A stretch of DNA of 64,000 bases from assembly GCF_040459645.1 (NCBI RefSeq), contig NZ_JARVHQ010000001.1, positions 62,001-126,000 of the forward strand, given 5' to 3'. Position 1 is the stretch's first letter. Each line of letters opens with the position of its first letter. The position numbers were made by a program, and so were the translations under genes. The notes below the pieces were generated by a model. It saw only the letters and a list, made by a program, of their open reading frames with translations, had not been told where the DNA came from and did not search any database. This document shows positions 35,741 through 45,244 of this stretch, piece after piece. Source of the DNA: Bacillus cereus group sp. RP43. Lineage in GTDB: Bacteria > Bacillota > Bacilli > Bacillales > Bacillaceae_G.

Positions 35741-36410
35741 ATATTTTTAGCTCATCAGCAAGTTTTTCTAATTGATTTCGATCTTGTATATAATATGTTC
35801 GGCCTTCTTTTTTTAAATAATTTTGCTGGCAAAACTGGTTTAATACATATAAAAGATGACGATAACTGACGTTTAAGTATTCTGAGGCTTCGGTATGTTT
35901 TTCGGTATAGCAATTATTTTGTTCTGTTAATAGAATAAACGCCGCTAATCGATTTTCGAACGGATAACTATTGTTTTTTGCATAACTTTCTGTTCGGACA
36001 ATTGTTTTTTCGCCAATGAATTTGCATAGTTTCTGTAAAAAGGTAGCATCTTGCAATAAAAGATGCTGACAATTTTTAAGAGGAAGTGCTAAGCAAATAC
36101 AATCATCGATTACCTCAACTGCTTTAGTAAAGGATTCTACACCAATTAATCCTAATTCTCCAATGAACGAAGGTGCTTGAATAAAGTTAATTAATGAAAC
36201 CTTTCCGTTTTTGTGACTCATATATATTTTTGCTTTCCCAGAAATTAAATAATAAAGATAAGGGAAATCAACCCCTTCAGTACATATCTTTTCTTTCTTT
36301 TGAAAGGAATGTAGCTCAGCATACGGTAAGACATCAAAAGAAAAAAGAGTGTGGAGGTTGTAAGTTTGCATGTAATGAGAAATTTCTTCGTTATTTTTGC
36401 TGACTTTCAT
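35739..36410 (-). CDS. yeiL: Crp/Fnr family transcriptional regulator, YeiL-like
   Basis: A 223-residue regulator with an N-terminal cyclic-nucleotide-binding-type beta barrel (residues about 30-130; YYLISGKAKIYMSHKNGKVS, SFIGELGLIG) and a C-terminal winged helix (about 150-215; EYLNVSYRHLLYVLNQF). It resembles YeiL of E. coli in both halves (NFIQAPSFIGELGLI, SYRHLLYVL), a regulator linked to stationary-phase survival. Several Cys are present, but I cannot show that they bind an iron-sulfur cluster. It is divergent from the nucleotidase gene, with about 106 bp between. Its stop codon touches the shared terminator. Confidence 0.75.
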   Translation of the reverse strand: MKVSKNNEEISHYMQTYNLHTLFSFDVLPYAELHSFQKKEKICTEGVDFPYLYYLISGKAKIYMSHKNGKVSLINFIQAPSFIGELGLIGVESFTKAVEVIDDCICLALPLKNCQHLLLQDATFLQKLCKFIGEKTIVRTESYAKNNSYPFENRLAAFILLTEQNNCYTEKHTEASEYLNVSYRHLLYVLNQFCQQNYLKKEGRTYYIQDRNQLEKLADELKI

Positions 36411-36516
36411 ATTTTCACCTCATATTTAGTATGAGATATCTCCTATTATTTTTACAAGGAAGAATGATACGATTTATGTAAATTTGTTTTTGTAGAAAAG
36501 AGAGTGTGAGGGGTTT

Positions 36517-37212
36517 ATGAAAAAATATAAAACATTGCTATTTGATGTAGATGATACATTACTAGATTTTCAAACGGCTGAGAAAATCGCTTTACGGATG
36601 CTTTTTGAAGAGAAGGGGCTTCTTTTAACCGATGAAATAGAGGAGCGTTATAAAAAAATAAATAAAGGCCTTTGGGGTTCTTTTGAAAAAGGTGAAATAA
36701 CGCGAAATGAAATTGTAAATACACGATTTTCCATTTTGTTTAAAGAGTACGGGGAAGAAGTAGATGGGATATTATTCGAAAATAATTATCGTAGCTACTT
36801 AGAAGAAGGAAACCAACTAATGCAAGGTGCGTTTGAATTTATAAATCAAATTCAAAGTGAGTATGATTTATATATAGTGACAAACGGTATTTCTAAGACG
36901 CAGGATAAACGTTTACGTAATGCAGGGTTACATTCATTGTTTAAAGGTATTTTTGTTTCTGAAGATACAGGTTTTCAAAAGCCGATGAAAGAGTATTTTG
37001 ATTATGCTTTTGAAAGGATTCCTAACTTTGCTTCTGAAGAAGGGCTTATTATTGGGGATTCATTAAGCGCCGATATTAAAGGTGGATATGTAGCGGGAAT
37101 TGATACTTGTTGGTTTAATCCAGAAAAGAAATCAAATGATAGCGAGATTGTGCCAACATATGAAGTGCATAGTTTTGAAGATTTATACGCTCTATTGAAG
37201 CGGCATGTGTAA
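36517..37212 (+). CDS. yjjG: HAD family noncanonical pyrimidine nucleotidase, YjjG/YfnB-like
   Basis: A 231-residue haloacid dehalogenase-type phosphatase. Motif I is LLFDVDDTLLDF (nucleophile Asp at residue 10), motif II is YIVTNGISKTQ, the motif III Lys lies in TGFQKPMKEYF, and motif IV is LIIGDSLSADIKGG. The alpha-helical cap between motifs I and II gives subclass I. YjjG proteins remove phosphate from unusual pyrimidine nucleotides and help keep them out of DNA. The sequence matches YfnB of B. subtilis over its full length. Ribosome site GTGAGGGG is just before the ATG. Confidence 0.87.
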   Translation: MKKYKTLLFDVDDTLLDFQTAEKIALRMLFEEKGLLLTDEIEERYKKINKGLWGSFEKGEITRNEIVNTRFSILFKEYGEEVDGILFENNYRSYLEEGNQLMQGAFEFINQIQSEYDLYIVTNGISKTQDKRLRNAGLHSLFKGIFVSEDTGFQKPMKEYFDYAFERIPNFASEEGLIIGDSLSADIKGGYVAGIDTCWFNPEKKSNDSEIVPTYEVHSFEDLYALLKRHV

Positions 37213-37214
37213 CA

Positions 37215-37256
37215 AAAATAGGCAGTGGAACTTTTGTCCCTACTGCCTATTTTTAT
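37215..37256. terminator. Bidirectional terminator
   Basis: AAAATAGGCAGT (37215-37226) pairs with ACTGCCTATTTT (37242-37253) between two convergent genes. Confidence 0.8.
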
Positions 37257-38485
37257 TAATTTGTAGCTTCGTTATGTTTAGGAAGCGGAAAAGCATTACC
37301 AATTGCCGCAGCTCCAAGCATCGGTAATAATAAATTGAGCGGGAAAAACATGAGCAATAGTAATGTTATAGCTATTGGTTTTTTTAATGCATAGCTTGAA
37401 ATAGCTGTCGTGACGATGGCTACAGAAGCTATTGGATCTATAGGGATAATAGAAGCTATAGCATATCCGATACTTGATCCAGCAAATATAATTGGGAAAA
37501 TATGTCCGCCGCGCCAACCCGTATTTAAACAAACGGCAGTAATACATAATTTTAAAACCCCTGAAAGAAGTAGTACCCAGAAGGACAAATGGCTCCATTC
37601 AACGACTAAATCTTTTAATTGATGTTCCCCTGAAAATAACGTATACGGGAGAAAAGTTCCTGTAACTCCTAATAAAATACCGCCTATAATTCCAAGTGAT
37701 ACCTTGTATTCCCTGAAGGGATGGATTAATTTCTCTAATGCGAATTCTAATTTGAAATAAAAGAAACCAACTATAACACCAATGCTAGCAAGTGGTAGAA
37801 AGGCGATCCATTCATTAAGAGCAAGAGACCCTTCCCCAAAATCAACAATAAAGGATCCACGATTATCGAGTTTACTAAGCAATAAGTAAACGGAAAAACC
37901 GGCAAAAGTGGTAGCTAAATATACAATTGCTTTTTTTCCTTTCGAAAATTCATTAATTTGCTCACCCTCATTTTCATTCGGAGCTAAGTAACCGAATAAT
38001 GGTGCATTAAAAATTACACTTAAAGTAGCACCAATTCCAACCTCTGTTAGTTCATTCATTCCCTTTAAAGCAAAATTAAAGCGATCTCCTACCCATGTAC
38101 AAAGTCCACCGATAATTCCAACAAGTGCTGCTTCTGGGCCTAAACTAGCTCCAAATATTAAAACGATAATCGCAGTTAAAGTAGCTTTATGTACAAAACT
38201 GTATTCGATTCTACCTGTTTTTTTATATTCAGCCATCACTTCGGGCATAAGACGTGGATATGTACCGAAGTATTTTTGTGTTAAACCAACGAGGATACCA
38301 CCGATGATTGTTACACAAATGGTGTAATAAGGCGGAGAAGAGAAAATAGTAGGTAAGTATCCCCAAATAAAGTGAATTCCGATATTTATTGTAACTAAAA
38401 ATAACCAGACTGTAGCTCCTACTATAGAGCCTAAAAGAATGCCATATAGGACGAGTATATAGTGCATGTCCTTTTTATTTGTCAT
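37256..38485 (-). CDS. ClC family chloride channel/transporter-like protein
   Basis: A 409-residue membrane protein of about 10-12 helices with the ClC fold. The helix-F region reads GASLGPEAALVGIIGG, and the late helix carries GWRGGHIFPIIFAGSSIGYA (the G-x-F-x-P motif). In well-studied members the first motif is G-[RK]-E-G-P, where the Glu is the gate and part of proton coupling. Here the Glu position is Leu (S-L-G-P), so the protein may be an ungated channel or a divergent anion transporter. There is no C-terminal CBS domain. It appears monocistronic, with GGAGGT before the ATG. Confidence 0.82.
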   Translation of the reverse strand: MTNKKDMHYILVLYGILLGSIVGATVWLFLVTINIGIHFIWGYLPTIFSSPPYYTICVTIIGGILVGLTQKYFGTYPRLMPEVMAEYKKTGRIEYSFVHKATLTAIIVLIFGASLGPEAALVGIIGGLCTWVGDRFNFALKGMNELTEVGIGATLSVIFNAPLFGYLAPNENEGEQINEFSKGKKAIVYLATTFAGFSVYLLLSKLDNRGSFIVDFGEGSLALNEWIAFLPLASIGVIVGFFYFKLEFALEKLIHPFREYKVSLGIIGGILLGVTGTFLPYTLFSGEHQLKDLVVEWSHLSFWVLLLSGVLKLCITAVCLNTGWRGGHIFPIIFAGSSIGYAIASIIPIDPIASVAIVTTAISSYALKKPIAITLLLLMFFPLNLLLPMLGAAAIGNAFPLPKHNEATN

Positions 38486-38759
38486 GTTGTACCTCCGTTA
38501 TGTAAGTTTTCATGTAGAAAGGATTAAAAATGCTAGTGTGAAATGAATGGAATATATATAGTATCTTTTTGAGGGTTTGGCTTATTCAATATATTGAAAT
38601 CTCATGAAAATTTGAAACAAACGCGGTTAAACCACTTATTTAATTCTATATATTGATCGGAGTTTTTAAAAGGTCTTTTTCAAATGAATATGGAATATAT
38701 TTCTTTTGTTGTTTAAATTAAATTCCTCTCATTTAATTTAGAACATTCAGAAAAACTAT
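38486..38759. other. Intergenic region without recognisable content
   Basis: A/T-rich stretch between the ClC gene (minus) and the S-box promoter (plus). I see no ORF, repeat or convincing structure in it; it probably holds the ClC promoter, which I cannot place. Confidence 0.4.
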
Positions 38760-38788
38760 TTGACATCAGGAAATTATTGCTATAAAAT
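38760..38788 (+). promoter_or_regulatory. Sigma-A promoter of the metY-metA operon
   Basis: TTGACA (38760-38765), 17-bp spacer, TAAAAT (38783-38788); transcription would begin about 10 bases before the riboswitch. Confidence 0.75.
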
Positions 38789-38805
38789 CAACGGTAATTG
38801 CATAG

Positions 38806-38908
38806 TCTTATCAAGAAAAGGTGGAGGGACAGGCCCGATGAAACCTTGGCAACAGCCGTATAACGGAATTGTGCCAAATCCTGCAGGTAATAATCCTGAG
38901 AGATAAGA
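38806..38908 (+). promoter_or_regulatory. SAM riboswitch (S-box) aptamer
   Basis: Closing stem P1 is formed by TCTTAT (38806-38811) and ATAAGA (38903-38908). Inside are the conserved S-box elements AAGAAAAGGTGGAGGGAC, GGCCCGATGAAACC, TTGGCAACAG and CCTGAGAGATAAGA. It binds S-adenosylmethionine and then favours the terminator that follows, shutting off the methionine genes when SAM is plentiful. Confidence 0.96.
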
Positions 38909-38930
38909 AAGAACCTTAGAGCGTGTTTTC

Positions 38931-38972
38931 AAACTGCTCCTTTCTTGTTTTCAGGGAAGGAGCAGTTTTTTA
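38931..38972 (+). terminator. S-box regulated terminator
   Basis: AAACTGCTCCTT (38931-38942) pairs with AAGGAGCAGTTT (38957-38968), followed by T-rich sequence. It is the expression platform of the SAM riboswitch and precedes metY by about 30 bp. Confidence 0.9.
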
Positions 38973-39000
38973 TTTTGCATAAAAGAAAGGAGAATGAGAG

Positions 39001-40299
39001 ATGGGAGAATCATGGGGGAAAGGAACGATTTGTGTGCAAGGTGGCTATACGCCAAAAAATGGTGAGCCGCGTGTTTTGCCACTTTATCAAAGTACAACGT
39101 ATAAATACGATACGTCAGATGATTTAGCAGCACTATTTAATTTAGAGGCAGAAGGATATATATATACGCGTATTGGAAATCCTACTCTAGCTGCATTTGA
39201 GCAGAAGTTATCAGATTTAGAAGGCGGTGTAGGGGCTGTTGCAACAGCTTCTGGGCAGGCAGCTATTATGCTTGCGGTTTTAAATATTTGCAGTAGTGGA
39301 GACCATTTACTTTGTTCTTCAACTGTTTACGGAGGAACGTTTAATTTATTTGGAGTGAGTTTGCGTAAGCTTGGTATCGATGTTACGTTCTTTAATCCTA
39401 ATTTAACGGCAGATGAAATTGTGGCACTTGCTAATGATAAGACAAAACTCGTTTATGCAGAGTCATTAGGAAATCCAGCAATGAACGTTTTGAATTTCAA
39501 AGAACTTTCAACGGCAGCAAAAGAATTAGAAGTACCTTTTATCGTTGATAATACATTAGCGACGCCTTATTTATGCCAGGCGTTTGAACATGGGGCAAAT
39601 ATCATTGTCCATTCTACAACGAAATATATTGATGGCCATGCAAGTTCTCTAGGCGGCATTGTAATAGATGGAGGGAACTTCGATTGGACAAATGGAAAAT
39701 ACCCTGAGCTTGTCGAACCGGATCCGAGTTATCACGGCGTAAGCTATGTTCAAAATTTTGGAGCAGCAGCGTATATTGTGAAAGCACGCGTTCAGTTATT
39801 AAGAGACTACGGAAACTGTATGAGCCCATTCAATGCATATATTAGCAACATTGGCCTTGAAACATTGCATTTACGAATGGAGCGTCATAGTGAAAATGCT
39901 CTCGAAGTTGCTAAGTGGCTTGCTAATCATGATCGCATTGAATGGGTGAATTATCCAGGGTTAGATAGTAATGAAAATTACTCGTTAGCACAAAAGTATT
40001 TGAAAAAAGGTGCTAGTGGAGTTTTAACATTTGGTATTAAGGGCGGATTAGAAGCAGCAAAAGAATTTATCGCAAATGTAAAGCTTGCAACTCTTGTAAC
40101 GCATGTAGCTGACGCAAGAACTTGTGTAATCCATCCTGCTAGTACGACGCACAGACAATTAAGCACAGAAAATCAGCGTTTAGCTGGTGTTACATCTGAT
40201 TTAATCCGTTTATCGGTCGGTATAGAAGATGTTTCTGATATTATTGCAGATTTAGAAGCGGCGCTAGTCGGAGGCAAACAACATGCCGATCATAATTGA
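39001..40299 (+). CDS. metY: O-acetylhomoserine sulfhydrylase (aminocarboxypropyltransferase)
   Basis: A 432-residue pyridoxal phosphate enzyme of the Cys/Met metabolism family, making homocysteine directly from O-acetylhomoserine and sulfide. It shows [16 protein letters not shown], the substrate loop ATASGQAAI, and the cofactor Lys at residue 208 in [22 protein letters not shown]-type sequence and length (about 430) mark MetY rather than the 380-residue MetB/MetC. It stands directly after the SAM riboswitch and overlaps metA, which makes its substrate. AAAGGAG lies 8 bases before the ATG. Confidence 0.93.
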   Translation: MGESWGKGTICVQGGYTPKNGEPRVLPLYQSTTYKYDTSDDLAALFNLEAEGYIYTRIGNPTLAAFEQKLSDLEGGVGAVATASGQAAIMLAVLNICSSGDHLLCSSTVYGGTFNLFGVSLRKLGIDVTFFNPNLTADEIVALANDKTKLVYAESLGNPAMNVLNFKELSTAAKELEVPFIVDNTLATPYLCQAFEHGANIIVHSTTKYIDGHASSLGGIVIDGGNFDWTNGKYPELVEPDPSYHGVSYVQNFGAAAYIVKARVQLLRDYGNCMSPFNAYISNIGLETLHLRMERHSENALEVAKWLANHDRIEWVNYPGLDSNENYSLAQKYLKKGASGVLTFGIKGGLEAAKEFIANVKLATLVTHVADARTCVIHPASTTHRQLSTENQRLAGVTSDLIRLSVGIEDVSDIIADLEAALVGGKQHADHN

Positions 40300-41188
40300 T
40301 AAAGATTTACCAGCTCGCAAAGTATTGCAGAAGGAAAATATTTTTGTAATGACGAAGGAGCGAGCAGTAACACAAGATATACGTGCTTTGAAAATTGCTA
40401 TATTAAATTTAATGCCTACAAAACAAGAAACAGAGGCGCAATTACTTCGTTTAATTGGAAATACACCGTTGCAATTAGATGTGCATTTACTTCATATGGA
40501 ATCGCATCTGTCTCGCAATGTAGCGCAGGACCATTTAACGAGCTTCTATAAAACATTCCGTGATATTGAGAATGAAAAATTTGATGGACTCATTATTACA
40601 GGAGCACCAGTTGAAACTCTTTCTTTTGAAGAAGTAGATTATTGGGAAGAACTTGGACGTATTATGGAGTATTCAAAAACGAATGTAACATCTACGCTTC
40701 ATATTTGCTGGGGGGCACAAGCAGGTTTGTATTATCACTATGGTGTGCCGAAGTACCCTCTTGCGGAAAAAATGTTTGGTGTATTTGAACATGAGGTTCG
40801 CGAGCAACATGTGAAATTGTTACAAGGGTTTGATGAAGTGTTTTTTGCTCCGCATTCTCGTCATACAGAAGTACGAGAGAGCGATATTGAAAAAGTGAAA
40901 GAATTAACGTTATTAGCCAGTTCTGAAGAAGCGGGTGTTCATCTTGTTATTGGGCAAGAGGGAAGGCAAGTTTTCGCACTCGGACATAGTGAATACAGTT
41001 GTGATACGTTAAAGAAAGAATACGAACGGGACTGCCAAAAAGGGTTAAATATTGATGTGCCAAAAAATTATTTTAAACATAATAATCCAAATGAGAAGCC
41101 GCTTGTTAGGTGGAGGAGTCATGGGAATTTATTATTCTCTAATTGGCTGAATTATTACGTGTATCAAGAAACCCCTTATATATTGTAA
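40283..41188 (+). CDS. metA: Homoserine O-acetyltransferase (MetA family)
   Basis: A 301-residue enzyme of the glutamine amidotransferase-like MetA family. Catalytic Cys142 ([10 protein letters not shown]), His235 and Glu237 (LGHSEYSC) are all present. Residue 111 is Glu (TGAPVE), the residue known to make the B. cereus enzyme use acetyl-CoA rather than succinyl-CoA. This agrees with the neighbouring metY, which needs O-acetylhomoserine. The start overlaps the end of metY by 17 bp, indicating translational coupling, so the pair is under the same S-box control. Confidence 0.95.
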   Translation: MPIIIDKDLPARKVLQKENIFVMTKERAVTQDIRALKIAILNLMPTKQETEAQLLRLIGNTPLQLDVHLLHMESHLSRNVAQDHLTSFYKTFRDIENEKFDGLIITGAPVETLSFEEVDYWEELGRIMEYSKTNVTSTLHICWGAQAGLYYHYGVPKYPLAEKMFGVFEHEVREQHVKLLQGFDEVFFAPHSRHTEVRESDIEKVKELTLLASSEEAGVHLVIGQEGRQVFALGHSEYSCDTLKKEYERDCQKGLNIDVPKNYFKHNNPNEKPLVRWRSHGNLLFSNWLNYYVYQETPYIL

Positions 41189-41260
41189 ATGATTGTATAA
41201 CACGTGGTAGCGTTTTATTTGTAAAGATCAACCTGTATTTTTCTTAATATTCAAAATACA

Positions 41261-41289
41261 TTGTTTTTCAGATTTTTTGTCTATATAAT
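41261..41289 (+). promoter_or_regulatory. Sigma-A promoter of hom
   Basis: TTGTTT (41261-41266), 17-bp spacer, TATAAT (41284-41289). It gives hom its own promoter downstream of the S-box operon. No terminator is seen after metA, so readthrough is also possible. Confidence 0.7.
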
Positions 41290-41326
41290 GGCATCTAAAC
41301 ACAATTTTTAAGGGGTGGACAGTATT

Positions 41327-42622
41327 ATGAAAGAAATTCAAGTGGGGTTATTAGGTCTTGGGACAGTTGGTAGTGGTGTAGTTCGTATTATTACAGATCA
41401 TCAAGAACGACTTATACACCAAGTAGGTTGTCCAGTGAAAGTAACGAAAGTATTGGTGCAAAACATTGAGAAAGAGAGAGAAGTAGACGTGCCTTCTACT
41501 CTATTAACACAAAATGCAAATGAAATTTTAGATAATTCAAATATTGATGTTGTCATCGAAGTGATGGGTGGCATTGATGATGCAAAAGCATATATTTTAC
41601 AAGCTTTACAAAGCGGGAAGCACGTTGTGACTGCAAATAAAGATTTAATGGCGTTACACGGAGCGGAACTATTAGCAGTAGCAAAGGATAATAAGGCTGA
41701 TTTATTTTACGAAGCAAGTGTAGCTGGAGGGATTCCAATTTTACGGAGCATCGTAGAAGGACTTTCCTCAGATCTTATTACGAAAGTAATGGGAATTGTA
41801 AATGGGACGACAAATTTTATTTTGACGAAAATGTCAGACGAAGGGAGAGCATATAACGACGTGTTAAAAGAAGCTCAGCAGCTTGGATTTGCAGAAGCAG
41901 ATCCAACATCAGACGTAGAAGGTTTAGATGCAGCAAGAAAAATGACGATTTTGGCTACTCTCGGTTTCTCTACAAATGTAGAGCTTGGAGATGTGAAGGT
42001 AAAAGGAATTACTTCTATTACAGCAGAAGATATTGAATATAGTAAGAGCTTAGGCTATACAATTAAATTAATTGGTCTCGCAAAGCGAGATGGCGAGAAA
42101 TTAGAGGTTACAGTTGAGCCAACTTTACTTCCAAATGCACACCCTCTTGCGGCAGTGCAAAATGAATATAATGCTGTCTATGTGTATGGTGAAGCGGTAG
42201 GAGAAACGATGTTTTATGGACCGGGAGCAGGAAGTTTACCGACAGCGACAGCTGTTGTTTCTGACCTAGTTGCTGTAATGCAAAATATTAGGCTTGGTGT
42301 AAACGGAAATAGTGCGGTAGTCCCGCAATATCAAAAGGTACTAAAAGAGCCAGATGAAATTGTTGTGAAAAAGTTTTTAAGACTTCATGTGAAAGACGAA
42401 ATTGGTGTGTTTGCAAAAATTACATCCTTGTTCTCTGAGCGCGGTGTTAGTTTTGAAAAGATTATTCAAATGCCACTTGAAGAGAAAGGGAAAGCAGAAA
42501 TCGTAATTGTAACGCATCGTGCTTCTCTTGCGGATTATGAGTACATTCTACATACATTGCAATCGTATGAAGAAATAGATTGTGTGAAAGCAAACTATCG
42601 AATTGAAGGAGATGCTAAGTAG
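41327..42622 (+). CDS. hom: Homoserine dehydrogenase
   Basis: A 431-residue enzyme reducing aspartate semialdehyde to homoserine with NAD(P)H, the step before metA. N-terminal Rossmann motif GLLGLGTVGSG; catalytic domain with KDLMALHGAEL, EASVAGGIPILR and VNGTTNFILTKM; a C-terminal ACT domain from about residue 350 (FLRLHVKDEIGVFAKITSLF) for amino-acid feedback. I use the ATG at 41327, because AAGGGG lies about 10 bases before it; a GTG at 41315 in frame overlaps that ribosome site. It lies 138 bp after metA. Confidence 0.93.
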   Translation: MKEIQVGLLGLGTVGSGVVRIITDHQERLIHQVGCPVKVTKVLVQNIEKEREVDVPSTLLTQNANEILDNSNIDVVIEVMGGIDDAKAYILQALQSGKHVVTANKDLMALHGAELLAVAKDNKADLFYEASVAGGIPILRSIVEGLSSDLITKVMGIVNGTTNFILTKMSDEGRAYNDVLKEAQQLGFAEADPTSDVEGLDAARKMTILATLGFSTNVELGDVKVKGITSITAEDIEYSKSLGYTIKLIGLAKRDGEKLEVTVEPTLLPNAHPLAAVQNEYNAVYVYGEAVGETMFYGPGAGSLPTATAVVSDLVAVMQNIRLGVNGNSAVVPQYQKVLKEPDEIVVKKFLRLHVKDEIGVFAKITSLFSERGVSFEKIIQMPLEEKGKAEIVIVTHRASLADYEYILHTLQSYEEIDCVKANYRIEGDAK

Positions 42623-42641
42623 TATCTCTTCTAATAAAACG

Positions 42642-42680
42642 AAAACCCTATTAAGCGGCTTGCTTAATAGGGTTTTTTCT
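42642..42680. terminator. Bidirectional terminator between hom and the YczE-like gene
   Basis: AAAACCCTATTAAGC (42642-42656) pairs perfectly with GCTTAATAGGGTTTT (42662-42676), then a T-run. The left arm contains the stop codon of the minus-strand gene. Confidence 0.85.
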
Positions 42681-43277
42681 ATTTAAAATCTGCGTACCAA
42701 CTTGAATAAATGCTTGAATAATCCAACCTGTTGTAAAGGATAAGATAATTGTTCCAAAATAGATTGGCCCATCTAATAAGAAGCTTAATGTTAAAAATAA
42801 AAAAGCTAATGAAATTTCTGTTCTTCTAAATGTCCATTTCTTTTTCTCAGCAACAGTTAAAACGAAAGCCTCTTGAGGTGCTGCGCAAAGGTTAGTAGAG
42901 ACGTAAAGACCAATTCCAGCTCCGACGAATAGATTTCCGCAAATAAGTGTTATATATTTTGGAAGAGAGCGGATAGCGTCCATAATAGTCGTAATAGAAC
43001 CAACCCAATCAACAAAAAGAGAAATAAGAATCATTGTGACAATTGTGCCGATTGTAATTTGTTTTTTGTCCCAAAAGAGTACGATTAGGGTAAAAACAAA
43101 GTTAATCATAAAAATCCAAAAACCAATACTTATCCCAAAATTTTGATATAGTGCAATAAAGAAGGAATCATAAGGGCTAAGTCCAAAGGAAGTAATTGTC
43201 GTCATCATATTAATACCGATGGCGAGAATGAGTAAACCGCCAATGAAAAATATATATTCTAATTTGAATCGAAGCAT
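42651..43277 (-). CDS. YczE/YyaS/YitT family membrane protein
   Basis: A 208-residue protein with five to six hydrophobic helices. The opening FFIGGLLILAIGINMMTTITSFGLSPYD (first part up to the SPYD motif) is characteristic of the YczE/YyaS group, and GLYVSTNLCAAPQEAF near residue 135 repeats the motif. In B. subtilis YczE is needed for surfactin and other nonribosomal products by an unknown route. The ATG at 43277 has GAAAGGAT 8 bases before it, so I prefer it to the longer frame. It is divergent from a LacI-type gene 97 bp away, which might control it. Confidence 0.75.
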   Translation of the reverse strand: MLRFKLEYIFFIGGLLILAIGINMMTTITSFGLSPYDSFFIALYQNFGISIGFWIFMINFVFTLIVLFWDKKQITIGTIVTMILISLFVDWVGSITTIMDAIRSLPKYITLICGNLFVGAGIGLYVSTNLCAAPQEAFVLTVAEKKKWTFRRTEISLAFLFLTLSFLLDGPIYFGTIILSFTTGWIIQAFIQVGTQILNRKNPIKQAA

Positions 43278-43374
43278 AGTTGTATATCCTTTCAAAATGT
43301 ATTTGCTAGGAAAGGATATATTGTGGAAAGCTTACCAGGTCAAGGGAGAATTTTTGTGAGAAGGGGAAAATGAG

Positions 43375-44352
43375 ATGACGAATATAAGAAAGATTGCTGA
43401 ACTTGCTGGGGTATCGGTTTCAACTGTTTCACGTGTACTCAATAATCATCCGTACGTGAATGAACAGAAACGAAAAGAAATTTTAGCGATTATAGAAGAA
43501 TTAAATTATACGCAAAATGTGAATGCTATTCATTTAGTGAAAGGAAAAACGAATGTAATTGGCGTTTTATTGCCGCACGTAAATGATCAATATTACAGTG
43601 CCATTATTGGGGGAATATCAAAGGAAACCGCAAAGAATAATTATAATATGATGCTTTGCCAGACAAATTATAGCGAAGAAAAAGAGCTTGAAATTTTACA
43701 GATGTTAAAAATGAAAAAGCTTGATGGAGTAATTATATGTTCACGGACAAATAGTAAGGAAAAACTTGAAGAGTATACGAAGTTTGGTCCAATTGTGATG
43801 TGTGAAGAAATAGATTCGAATTTCATTTCGAGTGTACATATTGATTACTACAAAGTATTTTTGCGCGGGATGAAAAGCTTAATAGATGCTGGTCATACAC
43901 GTATCGGATATTGCATTGGAAGAAGTAATAGTATTAATAGCCAAAGGCGAAAAAAGGCGTATGAGGATTCACTTCAACAGATTGTTATAACACCGTTAGA
44001 TGCCTGGAAGTTTAAAGGCTGTTTTACGGTGGAAGATGGGCGCAATGTAGTCAGGGAATGGGCTAGTATGTCTGTAAAACCGACGGCGTTTCTTGTATCT
44101 TGTAATCATATTGCTGCAGGAATGGTAACGGAGGCGAAAAAACAAGGAATTCGTATCCCAGAGGATATTACGATTATCGGATGTGATGATCAAGAGGTAG
44201 CAGATATATTAGGTATTACGACGATTTCGCATTCGAGTAAAAATGTTGGTATAAAGGCATTTGAATTATTATATGAAAAGATTAATGATGAGGAAATAGA
44301 TGTGAAACATGTAGAGTTATTACCAAATTTGGTAAATAGGGAAACGACATAA
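43375..44352 (+). CDS. LacI family transcriptional regulator
   Basis: A 325-residue repressor. Residues 3-25 are a classic LacI helix-turn-helix (NIRKIAELAGVSVSTVSRVL), followed by the hinge region and a periplasmic-binding-like ligand domain (NVIGVLLPHVNDQYYSAII, DGVIICSRT, ITIIGCDDQEVADIL). The ligand is probably a small sugar or a phosphorylated sugar, but no sugar genes are nearby. The targets could be the divergent YczE-like gene or the SGNH-ABC operon 82 bp downstream. AGGGG lies 9-10 bases before the ATG. Confidence 0.88.
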   Translation: MTNIRKIAELAGVSVSTVSRVLNNHPYVNEQKRKEILAIIEELNYTQNVNAIHLVKGKTNVIGVLLPHVNDQYYSAIIGGISKETAKNNYNMMLCQTNYSEEKELEILQMLKMKKLDGVIICSRTNSKEKLEEYTKFGPIVMCEEIDSNFISSVHIDYYKVFLRGMKSLIDAGHTRIGYCIGRSNSINSQRRKKAYEDSLQQIVITPLDAWKFKGCFTVEDGRNVVREWASMSVKPTAFLVSCNHIAAGMVTEAKKQGIRIPEDITIIGCDDQEVADILGITTISHSSKNVGIKAFELLYEKINDEEIDVKHVELLPNLVNRETT

Positions 44353-44434
44353 TAGAGAAGGTGTGAAAATCGCTTTTCGAAAATTCGTTTGGTATAATTA
44401 TGGACAATCTATAGGGGCTAAAAGGGGTTTTGAT

Positions 44435-45244
44435 ATGAGATCAAAATTAGTAAAAGTAATTCTACTCATTACAATTGCGTCTTTCTGTTTATTTGCATAT
44501 GGTTTTGTTTCGGGTGTGAATGATGTATTAAATCCGAAAGCTTCCAAATTAATTACAAAGACTGACGTAGTGGCAAAAGAGAAAAAGAAAACGGGAACGT
44601 TACAAATAGTTAGTCTAGGTGATTCGTTAACGCGAGGCGTTGGTGATAAAGAAGGAATTGGCTATATTGGACGAATGAAACAGGATTTACAAAAAGATTA
44701 TAAACAAAAAGTTGCACTAACCAATTTGGCAGTTAGTGGCGCAAAAATGCCGGATTTATTAAAACAATTAGAGGGTAGCGGTGCTCAGTATTCAATTAAG
44801 CAAGCAGATGTAATTGTTTTAACAATTGGAGGAAATGATTTGTTCCCAGGATGGGAATCGCTCGGAAAGATAGATTTAGAAACGTATCGTCCTGATACGG
44901 AAACGTTTCAAAATGAAGCAAAGAAAATTATAGAAGAAATTCGTAAATTAAATACAGATAGCCCTATTTTTTGGCTAGGTTTATACAATCCTTTTGAGGA
45001 TGTGGAAGATTTAAGAGGTTCATCAAATATTGTTGTTGATTGGAATGCTTCTTTAGAGAAGTTAGCATTAAATGATAAAAATGTATATATCACACCGACA
45101 TTTGATTTATTCCAAAATCGCGGAAAAGATTTATTATACTCCGATCATTTTCATCCGAATGAAGTAGGCTACACATATATGGCAGAGCGATTAGTCCAAA
45201 ACGTCGTAAGTAAACTAAAACTAGAACAAGGAGGGATAAAATGA
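44435..45244 (+). CDS. SGNH/GDSL family extracytoplasmic hydrolase
   Basis: A 269-residue membrane-anchored esterase/lipase-type protein. One N-terminal helix (residues about 7-27) serves as signal anchor. The four SGNH blocks are visible: block I IVSLGDSLTRG (Ser nucleophile), block II NLAVSGAKMPD, block III TIGGNDLFPG and block V SDHFHPNEVGY (Asp and His). It should hydrolyse an ester outside the membrane. The stop codon overlaps the ABC ATPase start (ATGA), so the three genes form a coupled operon. I use the ATG at 44435, with AAAGGGG before it; the frame open to 44363 adds residues without a ribosome site. Confidence 0.85.
   Translation: MRSKLVKVILLITIASFCLFAYGFVSGVNDVLNPKASKLITKTDVVAKEKKKTGTLQIVSLGDSLTRGVGDKEGIGYIGRMKQDLQKDYKQKVALTNLAVSGAKMPDLLKQLEGSGAQYSIKQADVIVLTIGGNDLFPGWESLGKIDLETYRPDTETFQNEAKKIIEEIRKLNTDSPIFWLGLYNPFEDVEDLRGSSNIVVDWNASLEKLALNDKNVYITPTFDLFQNRGKDLLYSDHFHPNEVGYTYMAERLVQNVVSKLKLEQGGIK

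Noticed and set aside
38486..39000. A T-box or second riboswitch upstream of the S-box
   Set aside because: No specifier loop or T-box sequence was found; only the S-box is supported.
41199..41211. CACGTG after metA as a possible second parS
   Set aside because: The flanks (ATAA before and GTAG after) do not match TGTTn/nAACA.
43424..43439. TGTTTCACGTGTACTC inside the LacI gene, resembling parS
   Set aside because: Only the left half agrees; the right half is TACTC instead of nAACA. The bases are explained by the conserved protein motif TVSRVL of the helix-turn-helix.
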